DNA of 27,951 nt from DATLYH01 sp035575035 (GTDB lineage: Bacteria; Planctomycetota; Planctomycetia; Gemmatales; Gemmataceae), in NCBI GenBank assembly GCA_035575035.1, contig DATLYH010000054.1, forward strand, positions 1 to 27,951, written 5' to 3'. Position numbers and translations under genes: made by a program. This document shows, piece by piece, positions 17,710 through 24,756 of the stretch. The notes beneath the pieces were generated by a model that did no database searches, was not told the DNA's origin, and saw nothing but the letters and a program-made list of their open reading frames with translations. How positions within the stretch are numbered: position 1 is the first letter of the stretch; the number at the start of each line of letters is the position of its first letter.

Positions 17710-19308
17710 TCACCGGTTCGGGGCGCAATCCCCGTCCGGGCGGCCGGCGGACAGCAGCAGCGGCGGCAGTCCCAGGGCGATCAGCAGCCGAAAGCGGGCC
17801 CGCTCGAAATCGGTTGTGGCCTGGCCGTAAGCGTCGAGCAGGTCGTTCAGGCCGCGGATCGAATCCTGCACTTCCAGCGGCCGTCCCTCGCCGCCGCGGA
17901 CGCGCTCAAAGTTCAGCCGCAGCGACTGGAACACCGGGCCGGTCGGCTCGCCGCGCTCGTTGAACAGGGCCGCGCGGGTGATGGCGTAGCGCTGTTCGCC
18001 GCGCTCCACCTGCTCATTGGCCTGGACCACCTGGGTCACCACCCGATCATATGCCTGCATCTGCCGGAGCAGGGCCTGCTCGTACAGTGCCTTCTGCTCG
18101 CGGACCTCCGCCTGGTTGCCCAACCCCAGGTTCTGAAACCGGAGGAAGACGTTGATATCAAAGTCCGAGCGGGAGCCGAAGTCCTCGATCCGGCCGGAAC
18201 GCCCCAACTCCTGGGTTTGGCCCTGCCCACTCTCGGGGTTCTTCTTCAGGAAGTTGGGGCTGCCACCGAACCCACCGGCAGTATAGTTCATGACCACATT
18301 GGGCAGCAGCGGCCGGGTGCGGGCCAGCCGTACCCGCTCCAGGGCGAGCCGCACCAGGGCCCGGTTCTCGGCCAGCTCCGGCCGGTTTGCCAGCGCCACG
18401 GCGGTCAGCTCTTCATCGGTGCGATGCAACCATTCACTCCCCGGCAGCGGCAGCGGCACGGTGAAATCCTCGACCGGCCAGAGGAGCACGATGGGGTCGA
18501 GATGCAAGAGGCGCGACAGGTCGGCCGCGGCCACGCGGAACTCCTGGTAGGCCAGGACGCGCTCTTGCTGCCGGCGCAGCACCTCGACCTCGACCCGGGC
18601 CAGGTCGGAGCGGAAGGCATCCTTGCCGCCGACCTCGACGATGTCGCGGACCAACGGGAGCAGCCCCTTGGAGCCGCCACGGCTGGCGGTGCGCTCTTCA
18701 GAGGTCAGGAACTCGAGGGTAGCATCAAGCTGGGCGATGCGGCGGCGGGCGCGGAGGATGTTGAAGTAGGCCTCAGCGACGGCCAGCAGGGTGTCATTGG
18801 TGACGCGCTGGCTGCCGGCCTGGGTGGCGGCGACCAGTTGGCGAGCGGCCAGGGGGGCGAAGATCGCCTCGGCGAATGAGAACGACAGCGACGGCCCGGC
18901 GGCGACCCACAGCGAGTTGCGGTTGGTATTGAGGATATTGCCGATCGCTTGCTGGATCCGTCCCTCGTGATCGACGTAGCTGGTGAAGAAGGTGGCGTTG
19001 GGCAGAACCTGGACACGAGCCCGCTCCAGCAGCGCCTGCGCCTGCGCGACGACCTGGCGAGCCTGGGCGATGTCAAGGTTGTTGGTCTGGGCCAACCGCA
19101 GCGCGGCATCGAAGGTGATCGGCAGGACCACCACGTCAGCGCAGATCCCTACCTCGCGGAGGGCCGGCGGTCCAGAGGTGCCGTTAATCGGCCGGGGCGG
19201 CGGGAGGATTTCAGCGGGCGGGGGTTGGCCTCGACCGGCCGCTGACGCCGCCAGCGCGCCGGCCAGAACCAAGGCGGCCCCTGTCAAGCGCCTGGCTTTC
19301 CACCCCAT
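17710..19308 (-). CDS. TolC-family outer-membrane efflux protein
   Basis: 532 residues. An N-terminal export signal (K-A-R-R followed by a hydrophobic Ala/Leu segment, cleavage near residue 25) is followed by the TolC pattern: T-F-D-A-A-L-R-L-A-Q-T-N-N-L-D-I-A-Q-A-R at the first helix, and a second repeat around N-R-P-E-L-A-E-N-R-A-L-V. Long helices rich in Ala, Gln and Arg form the periplasmic tunnel. It would provide the outer-membrane exit duct. Start: the open frame continues to 20637, but that upstream part is an out-of-frame reading of the permease gene. ATG 19308 has AGGA 8 nt upstream and begins the signal peptide. It lies between the ABC permeases and the RND pump, so it may serve both. 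Confidence 0.9.
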   Translation of the reverse strand: MGWKARRLTGAALVLAGALAASAAGRGQPPPAEILPPPRPINGTSGPPALREVGICADVVVLPITFDAALRLAQTNNLDIAQARQVVAQAQALLERARVQVLPNATFFTSYVDHEGRIQQAIGNILNTNRNSLWVAAGPSLSFSFAEAIFAPLAARQLVAATQAGSQRVTNDTLLAVAEAYFNILRARRRIAQLDATLEFLTSEERTASRGGSKGLLPLVRDIVEVGGKDAFRSDLARVEVEVLRRQQERVLAYQEFRVAAADLSRLLHLDPIVLLWPVEDFTVPLPLPGSEWLHRTDEELTAVALANRPELAENRALVRLALERVRLARTRPLLPNVVMNYTAGGFGGSPNFLKKNPESGQGQTQELGRSGRIEDFGSRSDFDINVFLRFQNLGLGNQAEVREQKALYEQALLRQMQAYDRVVTQVVQANEQVERGEQRYAITRAALFNERGEPTGPVFQSLRLNFERVRGGEGRPLEVQDSIRGLNDLLDAYGQATTDFERARFRLLIALGLPPLLLSAGRPDGDCAPNR

Positions 19309-19472
19309 GACGGTATCCTGCCGAGGGTGCGCGAGATGGACCGACCGGGAAAACGCCGCGGGAGAGGTCGTCTGGGCCACGGCGAGCGGGGAATCGCGCT
19401 CTCCCTCCGTGAGATATCGGCCCGCCGGGGAGTTCGGGATTAGCTGCCGCGGTCCGCTTCGGCCCCCTTTTC

Positions 19473-20786
19473 CTACCGCAGCGCGTCGAGGACCTTCAGC
19501 CGCATCGCCGACAGAGCCGGCAGCAGCCCCCCCAGCGCCCCCATCACCAGGATGAAGGCAGCCGCGTAGGTCAGCACCGTCCGGTTCACTACCATGGTGA
19601 ACACCACCGTCTTGCCGCCCCCCTGCCCCGAGGTGACGAAACTGGTCTGCTCGACGCCGTGGAACAGGTAGCCGATCAGCACGCCTAACCCACCCCCCAC
19701 CAGGGCGAACAGCAGCGATTCCAGCAAGAACGACTGCAAAATTTGCCAGCGGCCATAGCCCATCACCCGTAAGACGCCGATGTCCTTGACCCGCTGGCTG
19801 ACGGCGGCGAACATGGTCGTCATCAGGCCAAACATGCCGCCAATCGCCATCACGAAGGCGATGAACATCGCCGCGGCCAGGAACATCTGATTGCTCTTGG
19901 ACATCTCCTTGTAGTAGTCGCGCTCCGGCATGGCGCTGATGCGCACCTGGGTGCGGTTCTGCAAGTCCTTGGCAAAGGCGGCGGCCGTGGCCGCATCCTT
20001 CGTCGCCACCACGATCGAGGTGTAAAAGCGCTGGCCGCGCTCGACGTTGTCCTTGCCGAAATACCGGCCGACCTCCTCGACCTTGGCCCAGATTTCCGAG
20101 TCGAACGGCGAGCCGCGCGAGTCGAGGAGGCCGACCACCGTCCAGGTCAGTCCCGGCCGCGGCTCGAATGTTCCGCCCACATCGAGGCCGAGCGTGCGGG
20201 CGATCCCCTCGCCCATGACCACCTCGGTGCCGACACGTCCGAACCATCGGCCGCCCGGCTTGAGGCGCAGGCCGTGGACCTTGCCTGCCCGTTCCGGGTT
20301 CTCCACACCCCGGACTTGCAGGAAGCGGTAGGTCGGCCGTCCTCCCTCTGTCTCGGGCGGGATCTCCTGGGTGGCGATGCTGTAGACTTCCTGGCTGGCC
20401 AGCGGCTCCTCGCCGTCGCGGAGTACCTCCGGCTGGTTCCACAGTTCCGACACCTTCTCGTCCAGGGCGATGTCGCTGAACAGCTCGTCGTTGGCGCCGT
20501 CGCGCAGGATGATGACGTTGCCGGCCGGTCCGGTCTTCTCCGCCAGGGCGTTCAGGCCCTCGACGAAGGCCAGCATTACCACCAGCAAACCGACCACCAG
20601 GGTGAAGCCGACTGCCGTCAGCAGGGTTGTCTTCCACCGGACTGTCAGGTTGCGCCAGTTATAGCGGCGCGGCACCTTGCGGACCGGCAGCAGCTCGACA
20701 ACAAGCACGACGATCGCCGTCAGCAGCGAGCCCAGGATCAGCGCCGCCAGCACGAAGAAAATACCCTGGAAGAGCAGCCCGATCAC
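19473..20786 (-). CDS. ABC exporter permease 3 (FtsX/MacB-type)
   Basis: 437 residues. Unlike permeases 1 and 2 it begins with an extra N-terminal membrane helix (about 5-32) before the usual first FtsX helix (about 55-75). A large periplasmic MacB-type core domain (about 80-305) follows, then three C-terminal TM segments (about 308-330, 355-385 and 405-425), with the cytosolic coupling region V-K-D-I-G-V-L-R-V-M-G-Y-G. It starts with GTG 20786, preceded by an almost perfect Shine-Dalgarno AAGGAGGT, spacing 7. Only 26 bp separate it from permease 2. It should pair with the ATPase at 23860-24618. Confidence 0.9.
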   Translation of the reverse strand: MIGLLFQGIFFVLAALILGSLLTAIVVLVVELLPVRKVPRRYNWRNLTVRWKTTLLTAVGFTLVVGLLVVMLAFVEGLNALAEKTGPAGNVIILRDGANDELFSDIALDEKVSELWNQPEVLRDGEEPLASQEVYSIATQEIPPETEGGRPTYRFLQVRGVENPERAGKVHGLRLKPGGRWFGRVGTEVVMGEGIARTLGLDVGGTFEPRPGLTWTVVGLLDSRGSPFDSEIWAKVEEVGRYFGKDNVERGQRFYTSIVVATKDAATAAAFAKDLQNRTQVRISAMPERDYYKEMSKSNQMFLAAAMFIAFVMAIGGMFGLMTTMFAAVSQRVKDIGVLRVMGYGRWQILQSFLLESLLFALVGGGLGVLIGYLFHGVEQTSFVTSGQGGGKTVVFTMVVNRTVLTYAAAFILVMGALGGLLPALSAMRLKVLDALR

Positions 20787-20812
20787 GTCGCCTACCTCCT
20801 TCGAAGTCTCGC

Positions 20813-22066
20813 TCAGGCCACCTTGGCGAACACCTCCGCCACCCGCACCTCACGCGCCCCCAGGGCCGGCAGCAGCCCGCCCAACAGTGCCGTGGCCACG
20901 CCGATCACCGGGCCCCACCAAAAGATCTGCAACGGCATGAACAGGGCCGGCATCCCTGTCAGCCGAATGCCGCCCGCAACATAATTGATCGCCACATAGG
21001 TGAACGTTGCGCCCAGGAGCCCCGCCAGCAGGCCGACCAGGGCTGACTCGCCCAGCACCAGCACCAGGATGTGCCAGGGGCGGTAGCCGAGCACTTTGAG
21101 CAGGGCCATTTCCATCAGCCGCTCGCGCACCGTCAGACTGAAGGTGTTGGCCAGGATCAGCGTCATCACCAGCAGGATCGCCGGTACCAGAAAGTACTTC
21201 ATCCCCCAGAGGATGTTCTTCATCGGTTCCATGAACCGGCTGTAGGCCGACGCCGCCGTCTCGCAGCGCAGCTCGGGGACGCTCTTCTCGATCAGCAACG
21301 CCACCTGCTCGGCGCTTTGCTGATCGGGCACCTGCAGCCAGACGTAGTTCACCTTGCCGTCGAACTCGTTCTTCCGCCGGCGCAGCTCCCGGTCCAGGTA
21401 GGCGTAGTCGATGAAGGCGGTTTCGTTCCAGGGGCTGTCCTCGGGCATGACGCCGACGATCTCGAAGTCCATCTCGATGGGGAGGCGCAGGGCCGTCCCG
21501 TCGAAGTGGGTCGTGGACTTGGCCCGAAAGCGGTCGCCCGGCCGCAGGTTGAGCTTGGCCAGCTGCGTTGCTCCCATGACCATGCCGGCGTTGTCGAGCC
21601 CGGAGACCGGCGGCCGTCGCATCCACTCCACCCAACCCGGGTCGAAGTGCTGTGGCTCCAGGTGGTCGGTCATGGTCAGGATCTTCTCAGGGTAAGTGGC
21701 GATGGCGAAGAACATCCGGTCCTTGTCCTTCATTTCCGGATCAGTGGTAAAGCCGATGAAGTGCCAGACGGTGTGCTTGTCGGGGTCGAAGCCGGGGACG
21801 CGGCGTAGCTCCTGTCCCAGCGGGCTGCTCGGCGAGAGAATGTCCTCGACGTGGCGGCGGTCAAAGACGCTCATCATCCGATAGCGCTCGTTGACGATCA
21901 ACTTGACGTCCTTGCCCTTCTCGGTGGTGAACGCCTCCAGGAAGAGCAGCACATGGACGATGATGCTGAAGACGGCCACCAGCGCGACCACCGCCAGCGC
22001 CGTCAGCAGCGATCGCAGCGGGTTCCGCCGCAAGTTCTTCAGGATGAGGAGAAAGAAGCGCGTCAT
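20813..22066 (-). CDS. ABC exporter permease 2 (FtsX/MacB-type), paralog of permease 1
   Basis: 417 residues: an N-terminal cytosolic helix and TM1 (about 15-42), a periplasmic core, and three C-terminal TM helices. The core shares many blocks with permease 1 (F-D-R-R-x-V-E-D-I, W-H-F-I-G-F-T-T-D-P-E, A-T-Y-P-E-K-I, D-Y-A-Y-L-D-R), and both end with V-x-E-V-F-A-x-V-A, so they are tandem duplicates. Start: ATG 22066 aligns with the M-K start of permease 1. The open frame runs on to 22099 only because it reads through heptamer repeats. No Shine-Dalgarno precedes ATG 22066; the start codon abuts a terminal repeat of the inserted element. The original ribosome site probably lay at the end of permease 1. 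Confidence 0.9.
   Translation of the reverse strand: MTRFFLLILKNLRRNPLRSLLTALAVVALVAVFSIIVHVLLFLEAFTTEKGKDVKLIVNERYRMMSVFDRRHVEDILSPSSPLGQELRRVPGFDPDKHTVWHFIGFTTDPEMKDKDRMFFAIATYPEKILTMTDHLEPQHFDPGWVEWMRRPPVSGLDNAGMVMGATQLAKLNLRPGDRFRAKSTTHFDGTALRLPIEMDFEIVGVMPEDSPWNETAFIDYAYLDRELRRRKNEFDGKVNYVWLQVPDQQSAEQVALLIEKSVPELRCETAASAYSRFMEPMKNILWGMKYFLVPAILLVMTLILANTFSLTVRERLMEMALLKVLGYRPWHILVLVLGESALVGLLAGLLGATFTYVAINYVAGGIRLTGMPALFMPLQIFWWGPVIGVATALLGGLLPALGAREVRVAEVFAKVA
22062..22066. repeat. Putative target-site duplication GTCAT, left copy
   Basis: GTCAT directly adjoins the left end of the inserted element and is repeated at 22615-22619 directly adjoining the right end. On the minus strand it reads ATGAC and contains the start codon of permease 2. 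Confidence 0.7.
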
Positions 22067-22099
22067 AGTCCGTAGTTCGTAGTTCGTAGTCCGTAGCAA
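22067..22099. repeat. Left terminal inverted repeat, heptamer array
   Basis: Four abutting heptamers, AGTCCGT, AGTTCGT, AGTTCGT and AGTCCGT (22067-22094), are followed by AGCAA. The outer edge touches the ATG of permease 2 on the minus strand. A further inverted copy of the unit (ACGAACTAC, 22112-22120) overlaps the stop codon of the S23 gene and could pair with 22079-22087. Confidence 0.85.
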
Positions 22100-22109
22100 T
22101 CAGTGCTCA

Positions 22110-22499
22110 TCACGAACTACCTGGAGACTGCTTGCCCCGGGGGCAACCGATGGACTTCAAGTAGCCGTTTAGCATCGGTGAAAGGTTATCAATGATGGGT
22201 TTGATCCGCTCTACTTGTTTGGACGTCAGCAGATCACGGTTATACGCCCGGCGCAACCAATGTCTTGTTTCGTGCAAAGACCCTCTGGCCACCCGGACGA
22301 ACCGTCGGTTGTCGCGGAAGCTTCCGCGCCCTGTTCCTTCCGCGATGTTGGCGCCAACGCTGTCGGCGGCGCGGACAATCTGCTTACCGACCGTGTCCCT
22401 AGCAAACGGATTCCACCGGACCACGATGTTCCATATCTCGTCGGCCAACTTCTCCGCCAGTTGGTACACTTTCAAGTTTTCGAAATTGCTCCTTGCCAT
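22110..22499 (-). CDS. Four-helix-bundle protein of the S23 / 23S rRNA intervening-sequence family
   Basis: 129 residues. F-E-N-L-K-V-Y-Q-L-A (6-15) opens the first helix. S-V-G-A-N-I-A-E-G-T-G-R (47-58), F-V-R-V-A-R-G-S-L-H-E (67-77) and the following W-L-R-R-A are the family core. Homologues form pentameric four-helix bundles; the Avd accessory protein of diversity-generating retroelements is a distant relative. Their function outside retroelements is unknown, though basic surfaces suggest nucleic-acid binding. Start: ATG 22499 has a G-rich GGGGGGA about 7 nt upstream; the TTG at 22505 is less likely. The gene lies inside an operon of efflux genes with no functional link to it, and is enclosed by inverted heptamer arrays, hence probably an inserted passenger. 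No reverse transcriptase or variable repeat lies nearby. Confidence 0.88.
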   Translation of the reverse strand: MARSNFENLKVYQLAEKLADEIWNIVVRWNPFARDTVGKQIVRAADSVGANIAEGTGRGSFRDNRRFVRVARGSLHETRHWLRRAYNRDLLTSKQVERIKPIIDNLSPMLNGYLKSIGCPRGKQSPGSS

Positions 22500-22581
22500 C
22501 GACAATCCCCCCGTAGCGAACTCTCATGGGTCACCCACACCGGAATCTCTCGACCTGTCCGAAGGTGCCTCCTCCCGCGAG

Positions 22582-22614
22582 TTGCTACGGACTACGGACT
22601 ACTGACTACGGACT
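22582..22614. repeat. Right terminal inverted repeat, heptamer array
   Basis: TTGCT (22582-22586) is followed by four abutting heptamers, ACGGACT, ACGGACT, ACTGACT and ACGGACT (22587-22614). It is the inverted complement of the left repeat at 30 of 33 positions. The outer edge is one base from the stop codon of permease 1. Confidence 0.85.
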
Positions 22615-22619
22615 GTCAT
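22615..22619. repeat. Putative target-site duplication GTCAT, right copy
   Basis: This is the second copy of GTCAT, adjoining the right element end. On the minus strand it reads ATGAC and contains the TGA stop codon of permease 1. Confidence 0.7.
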
Positions 22620-23863
22620 GCTACCCTAGCGAATACTTCCGACACCCGAACGCTGCGGGCGCTCCAGGCAGGGATGATCCCGCCCAGGACGGAGGTGAGC
22701 GCTCCCAGGGCCGGACCCCACCACAGAGCATGGGCCGGCACGAAGAAGATTGGGAAGAAACCGATTGGGAAGTTGATGCCGCCGATCACGTGGTTCACGA
22801 GAAAGTAGGTGCCGCCGGCCCCGAACAGTCCGCCTAGCGTCCCCAACAGGACCGCCTCGCCCAGCACCAGGGCCAAAATCTGCGGCGGCCGGAAGCCCAG
22901 CACCTTCAGCACCGCCATCTCGGTGGTCCGCTCGCGCACCGTGATGCTGATGGCGTTGGCCACGATCAGCGTCATCACCAGCCAGATGGCCGGCACCAGC
23001 AGATACTTGACGCCGTTGAACAGGTTCTTGTACGGTTCCAGGAACCGGCTGATGGCCGTCGAGGCGATCTCACTCTTGATATCGCTAATATGCGTCTCGA
23101 TCACGGCGCTCCCTTTGCCAGCGCTGTCGGAGTCGTCGAACTTGAGCCAGCCGAGCATGATCTTGCCGTCCATCTCACTCTTCTTCTCCTTCAGGACCCG
23201 ATCGAGGTAGGCGTAGTCCATGAAGGTGTGCTGCACCCAGCGGCTGCCGGCCGGCAGCGTTCCGACGATCTCGAGCTGCATCTCGATCGGCTGCCGGGTC
23301 ACCCCCTCGAAATGGCTGATGGAGATGGCCTTGAAGACGTCGCCGACGCGCAGCCCGAGCCGCTCCATCCGGTCGGGCCCCATCAGAATGCCGGAGTTGT
23401 CCAGTCCTGATTTCGGCGGCCGCTTCATCTTCTCGAGCAACACGGGATCGAGTTGGTCCAGTTCGTCGAACATCGCCGGGATCTTCTCGGGGTAAGTGGC
23501 GATGACGAAGAACTGCTTGTTCTTGTCCTTCCGCTCCGGGTCGGTGGTGAAGCCAATGAAGTGCCAGATAGTGTGGTGCTCGCGGTTGAACCCGGGGAGG
23601 TAGCGGAGCTGAGTGTGGACGGCGGTTCCGGGCGAGACGATATCCTCGACAAAACGGCGGTCGAACCGGCTGGGAAAGCGGTAGCGCTCGGAGAGCACCA
23701 CGGGGACATCGCGGGCCCGCTCCCGCATGGCCCGTTCCATAGTCAGCAGCACGGTGGCGATCAGGCTGAAAATGGCCACCAGAACGATCACGGCCAGGAC
23801 GGTCAGTGCTGAGCGGAGCTTGTTCCGCAACAGGTTCTTGAAGACAAGGAGCAAGAGCTTCAT
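22616..23863 (-). CDS. ABC exporter permease 1 (FtsX/MacB-type)
   Basis: 415 residues. A cytosolic amphipathic start (M-K-L-L-L-L-V-F-K-N-L-L-R-N-K) leads into TM1 (about 18-43). A periplasmic MacB-type core domain (about 45-285) follows, then three C-terminal TM helices with the coupling motif E-M-A-V-L-K-V-L-G-F-R. The start ATG (23863-23861) overlaps the TGA stop of the ATPase in an ATGA four-base overlap, a sign of translational coupling. The C-terminus A-R-S-V-R-V-S-E-V-F-A-R-V-A ends at TGA 22618-22616, one base from the right terminal repeat of the inserted element. It is a tandem paralog of permease 2; together they may form a heterodimer driven by the single ATPase. Confidence 0.9.
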   Translation of the reverse strand: MKLLLLVFKNLLRNKLRSALTVLAVIVLVAIFSLIATVLLTMERAMRERARDVPVVLSERYRFPSRFDRRFVEDIVSPGTAVHTQLRYLPGFNREHHTIWHFIGFTTDPERKDKNKQFFVIATYPEKIPAMFDELDQLDPVLLEKMKRPPKSGLDNSGILMGPDRMERLGLRVGDVFKAISISHFEGVTRQPIEMQLEIVGTLPAGSRWVQHTFMDYAYLDRVLKEKKSEMDGKIMLGWLKFDDSDSAGKGSAVIETHISDIKSEIASTAISRFLEPYKNLFNGVKYLLVPAIWLVMTLIVANAISITVRERTTEMAVLKVLGFRPPQILALVLGEAVLLGTLGGLFGAGGTYFLVNHVIGGINFPIGFFPIFFVPAHALWWGPALGALTSVLGGIIPAWSARSVRVSEVFARVA

Positions 23864-24618
23864 CGCGGCGGCACCTCGGTGATCGCTCCAGAAGTCCCCG
23901 GGCGGCCCGACCCATCGGCAACAGCGGCTGCCGGTCGGCCATCCTCGACCAGCTGGCCCTTCTCCAGATGCACCAACCGTTGAGCCCGCCGGGCCGCCCG
24001 CGGGTCGTGGGTCACCAGGATGATGGTCTTGTGCAGGGTTTGGTGCAATTCGCTCAGCAGGTCGAGGATCTCCTCGGCCGAGCGCGCGTCCAGGTCGCCG
24101 GTCGGCTCATCGGCGACGATGAGGGTCGGATCGGTGACGATGGCCCGGGCGATGCCGACGCGCTGCTGTTGGCCGCCGGAGAGCTGGCCGGGCCGATGCT
24201 TCATCCGGTCCTCCAGGCCGACCAACTCCAGTGCCGTGGTCACCTGCCGGCGGCGCTCGGCCGCCGACATCGGCAGCAGTAAGAGCGGCAGCTCAACGTT
24301 CTCATAAGCGGTCAGCACCGGCAGCAGGTGGTAGAACTGGAAGATGAAACCGATGTTCCGCGTTCGCCAGCGGGTGAGCTGGCTCTCGGACATGGCCGAG
24401 ATCAGCTGGTTGCCGACCCAGACCTCTCCCTGGCTCGGTTTGTCGAGGCCGGCAATCAGGTTGAGCAGGGTAGTCTTGCCGGAGCCGCTCGGTCCCATCA
24501 GGCCGAGGAACTCTCCTGGGGCGACCTCCAAATTCAGGTCATTGAGAACATCGATCTGCTCCGACCCCCGGGTGAAGAACTTGTGGACCCCGACCACGCG
24601 GACAATCGGTTCGGCCAT
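23860..24618 (-). CDS. ABC exporter ATPase (LolD/MacB-type)
   Basis: 252 residues with every expected motif: Walker A G-P-S-G-S-G-K-T-T (42-50), Q-loop F-I-F-Q-F-Y-H-L-L-P (91-100), signature L-S-G-G-Q-Q-Q-R (146-153), Walker B L-I-V-A-D-E (166-171), D-loop G-D-L-D and H-loop H204 in V-T-H-D. It belongs to the type VII (MacB/LolCDE/FtsE) group, which drives mechanotransmission from the cytosol to periplasmic partners. The last roughly 30 residues are a Gly/Pro/Ala-rich tail beyond the usual end. GGGAG upstream of ATG 24618 supports the start. It overlaps permease 1 by four bases. It is the only ATPase beside three permease genes. Confidence 0.95.
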   Translation of the reverse strand: MAEPIVRVVGVHKFFTRGSEQIDVLNDLNLEVAPGEFLGLMGPSGSGKTTLLNLIAGLDKPSQGEVWVGNQLISAMSESQLTRWRTRNIGFIFQFYHLLPVLTAYENVELPLLLLPMSAAERRRQVTTALELVGLEDRMKHRPGQLSGGQQQRVGIARAIVTDPTLIVADEPTGDLDARSAEEILDLLSELHQTLHKTIILVTHDPRAARRAQRLVHLEKGQLVEDGRPAAAVADGSGRPGTSGAITEVPPR

Positions 24619-24658
24619 GCTGCTCCCTCGTTTCCTCGTTCGGCCGGGTGAACAGAGA

Positions 24659-24700
24659 GCCGCTTGCGGCTTGGCGGACGGGCGCTAAGCCGCAAGCGGC
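24659..24700. repeat. Palindromic repeat, copy 2 (REP-like hairpin or internal terminator)
   Basis: The 14-bp perfect stem GCCGCTTGCGGCTT (24659-24672) / AAGCCGCAAGCGGC (24687-24700) continues inward after a G-T pair with three more G-C pairs, leaving a GACGGG loop. The half-site differs from the palindrome at 3423-3438 by a single base over 16. It lies in the 131-bp gap between the adaptor gene and the ATPase of the same operon, where it could attenuate or stabilise the transcript. Confidence 0.75.
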
Positions 24701-24728
24701 GCCCCAGACACGAATCATCCCTTATCAA

Positions 24729-24756
24729 TCATTCGTCGTCCGACATTCGTCATTTG
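24729..24756. repeat. Degenerate heptamer array (TCATTCG-type)
   Basis: Four abutting 7-base units, TCATTCG, TCGTCCG, ACATTCG and TCATTTG, span the stop codon of the adaptor gene (24752-24750 on the minus strand). An inverted unit (ACGAATC, 24711-24717) lies just beside it. The arrangement, four heptamers touching a gene boundary plus one inverted unit, resembles the left end of the S23 element, although the unit sequence differs. Confidence 0.55.

Larger units (their letters stand above)
22067..22614. mobile_element. Putative 548-bp mobile or IVS-like element carrying an S23 four-helix-bundle gene
   Basis: The segment is bounded by 33-bp inverted terminal repeats (22067-22099 and 22582-22614, three mismatches) and flanked by the direct repeat GTCAT. 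Its only gene is the four-helix-bundle protein; there is no transposase. Deleting it with one GTCAT restores an ATGA overlap between permease 1 (stop) and permease 2 (start). That matches the existing ATGA junction between the ATPase and permease 1. It is visibly less GC-rich than the permeases around it. What is known: S23 proteins were first described in intervening sequences of bacterial 23S rRNA, which also have complementary ends. What is inferred: that this segment moved as a unit and was mobilised in trans. Confidence 0.7.

Noticed and set aside
19309..20637. N-terminal 443-codon extension of the TolC-like frame
   Set aside because: It is an out-of-frame reading of the permease 3 gene; the signal peptide and Shine-Dalgarno place the TolC start at 19308.
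22067..22614. CRISPR array or diversity-generating retroelement
   Set aside because: The repeats are abutting 7-mers without spacers and no cas gene is present. The S23 protein is related to Avd, but no reverse transcriptase, template repeat or variable repeat is visible.
22067..22614. A classical 23S rRNA intervening sequence
   Set aside because: There is no rRNA sequence on either side; the flanks are protein-coding permease genes.
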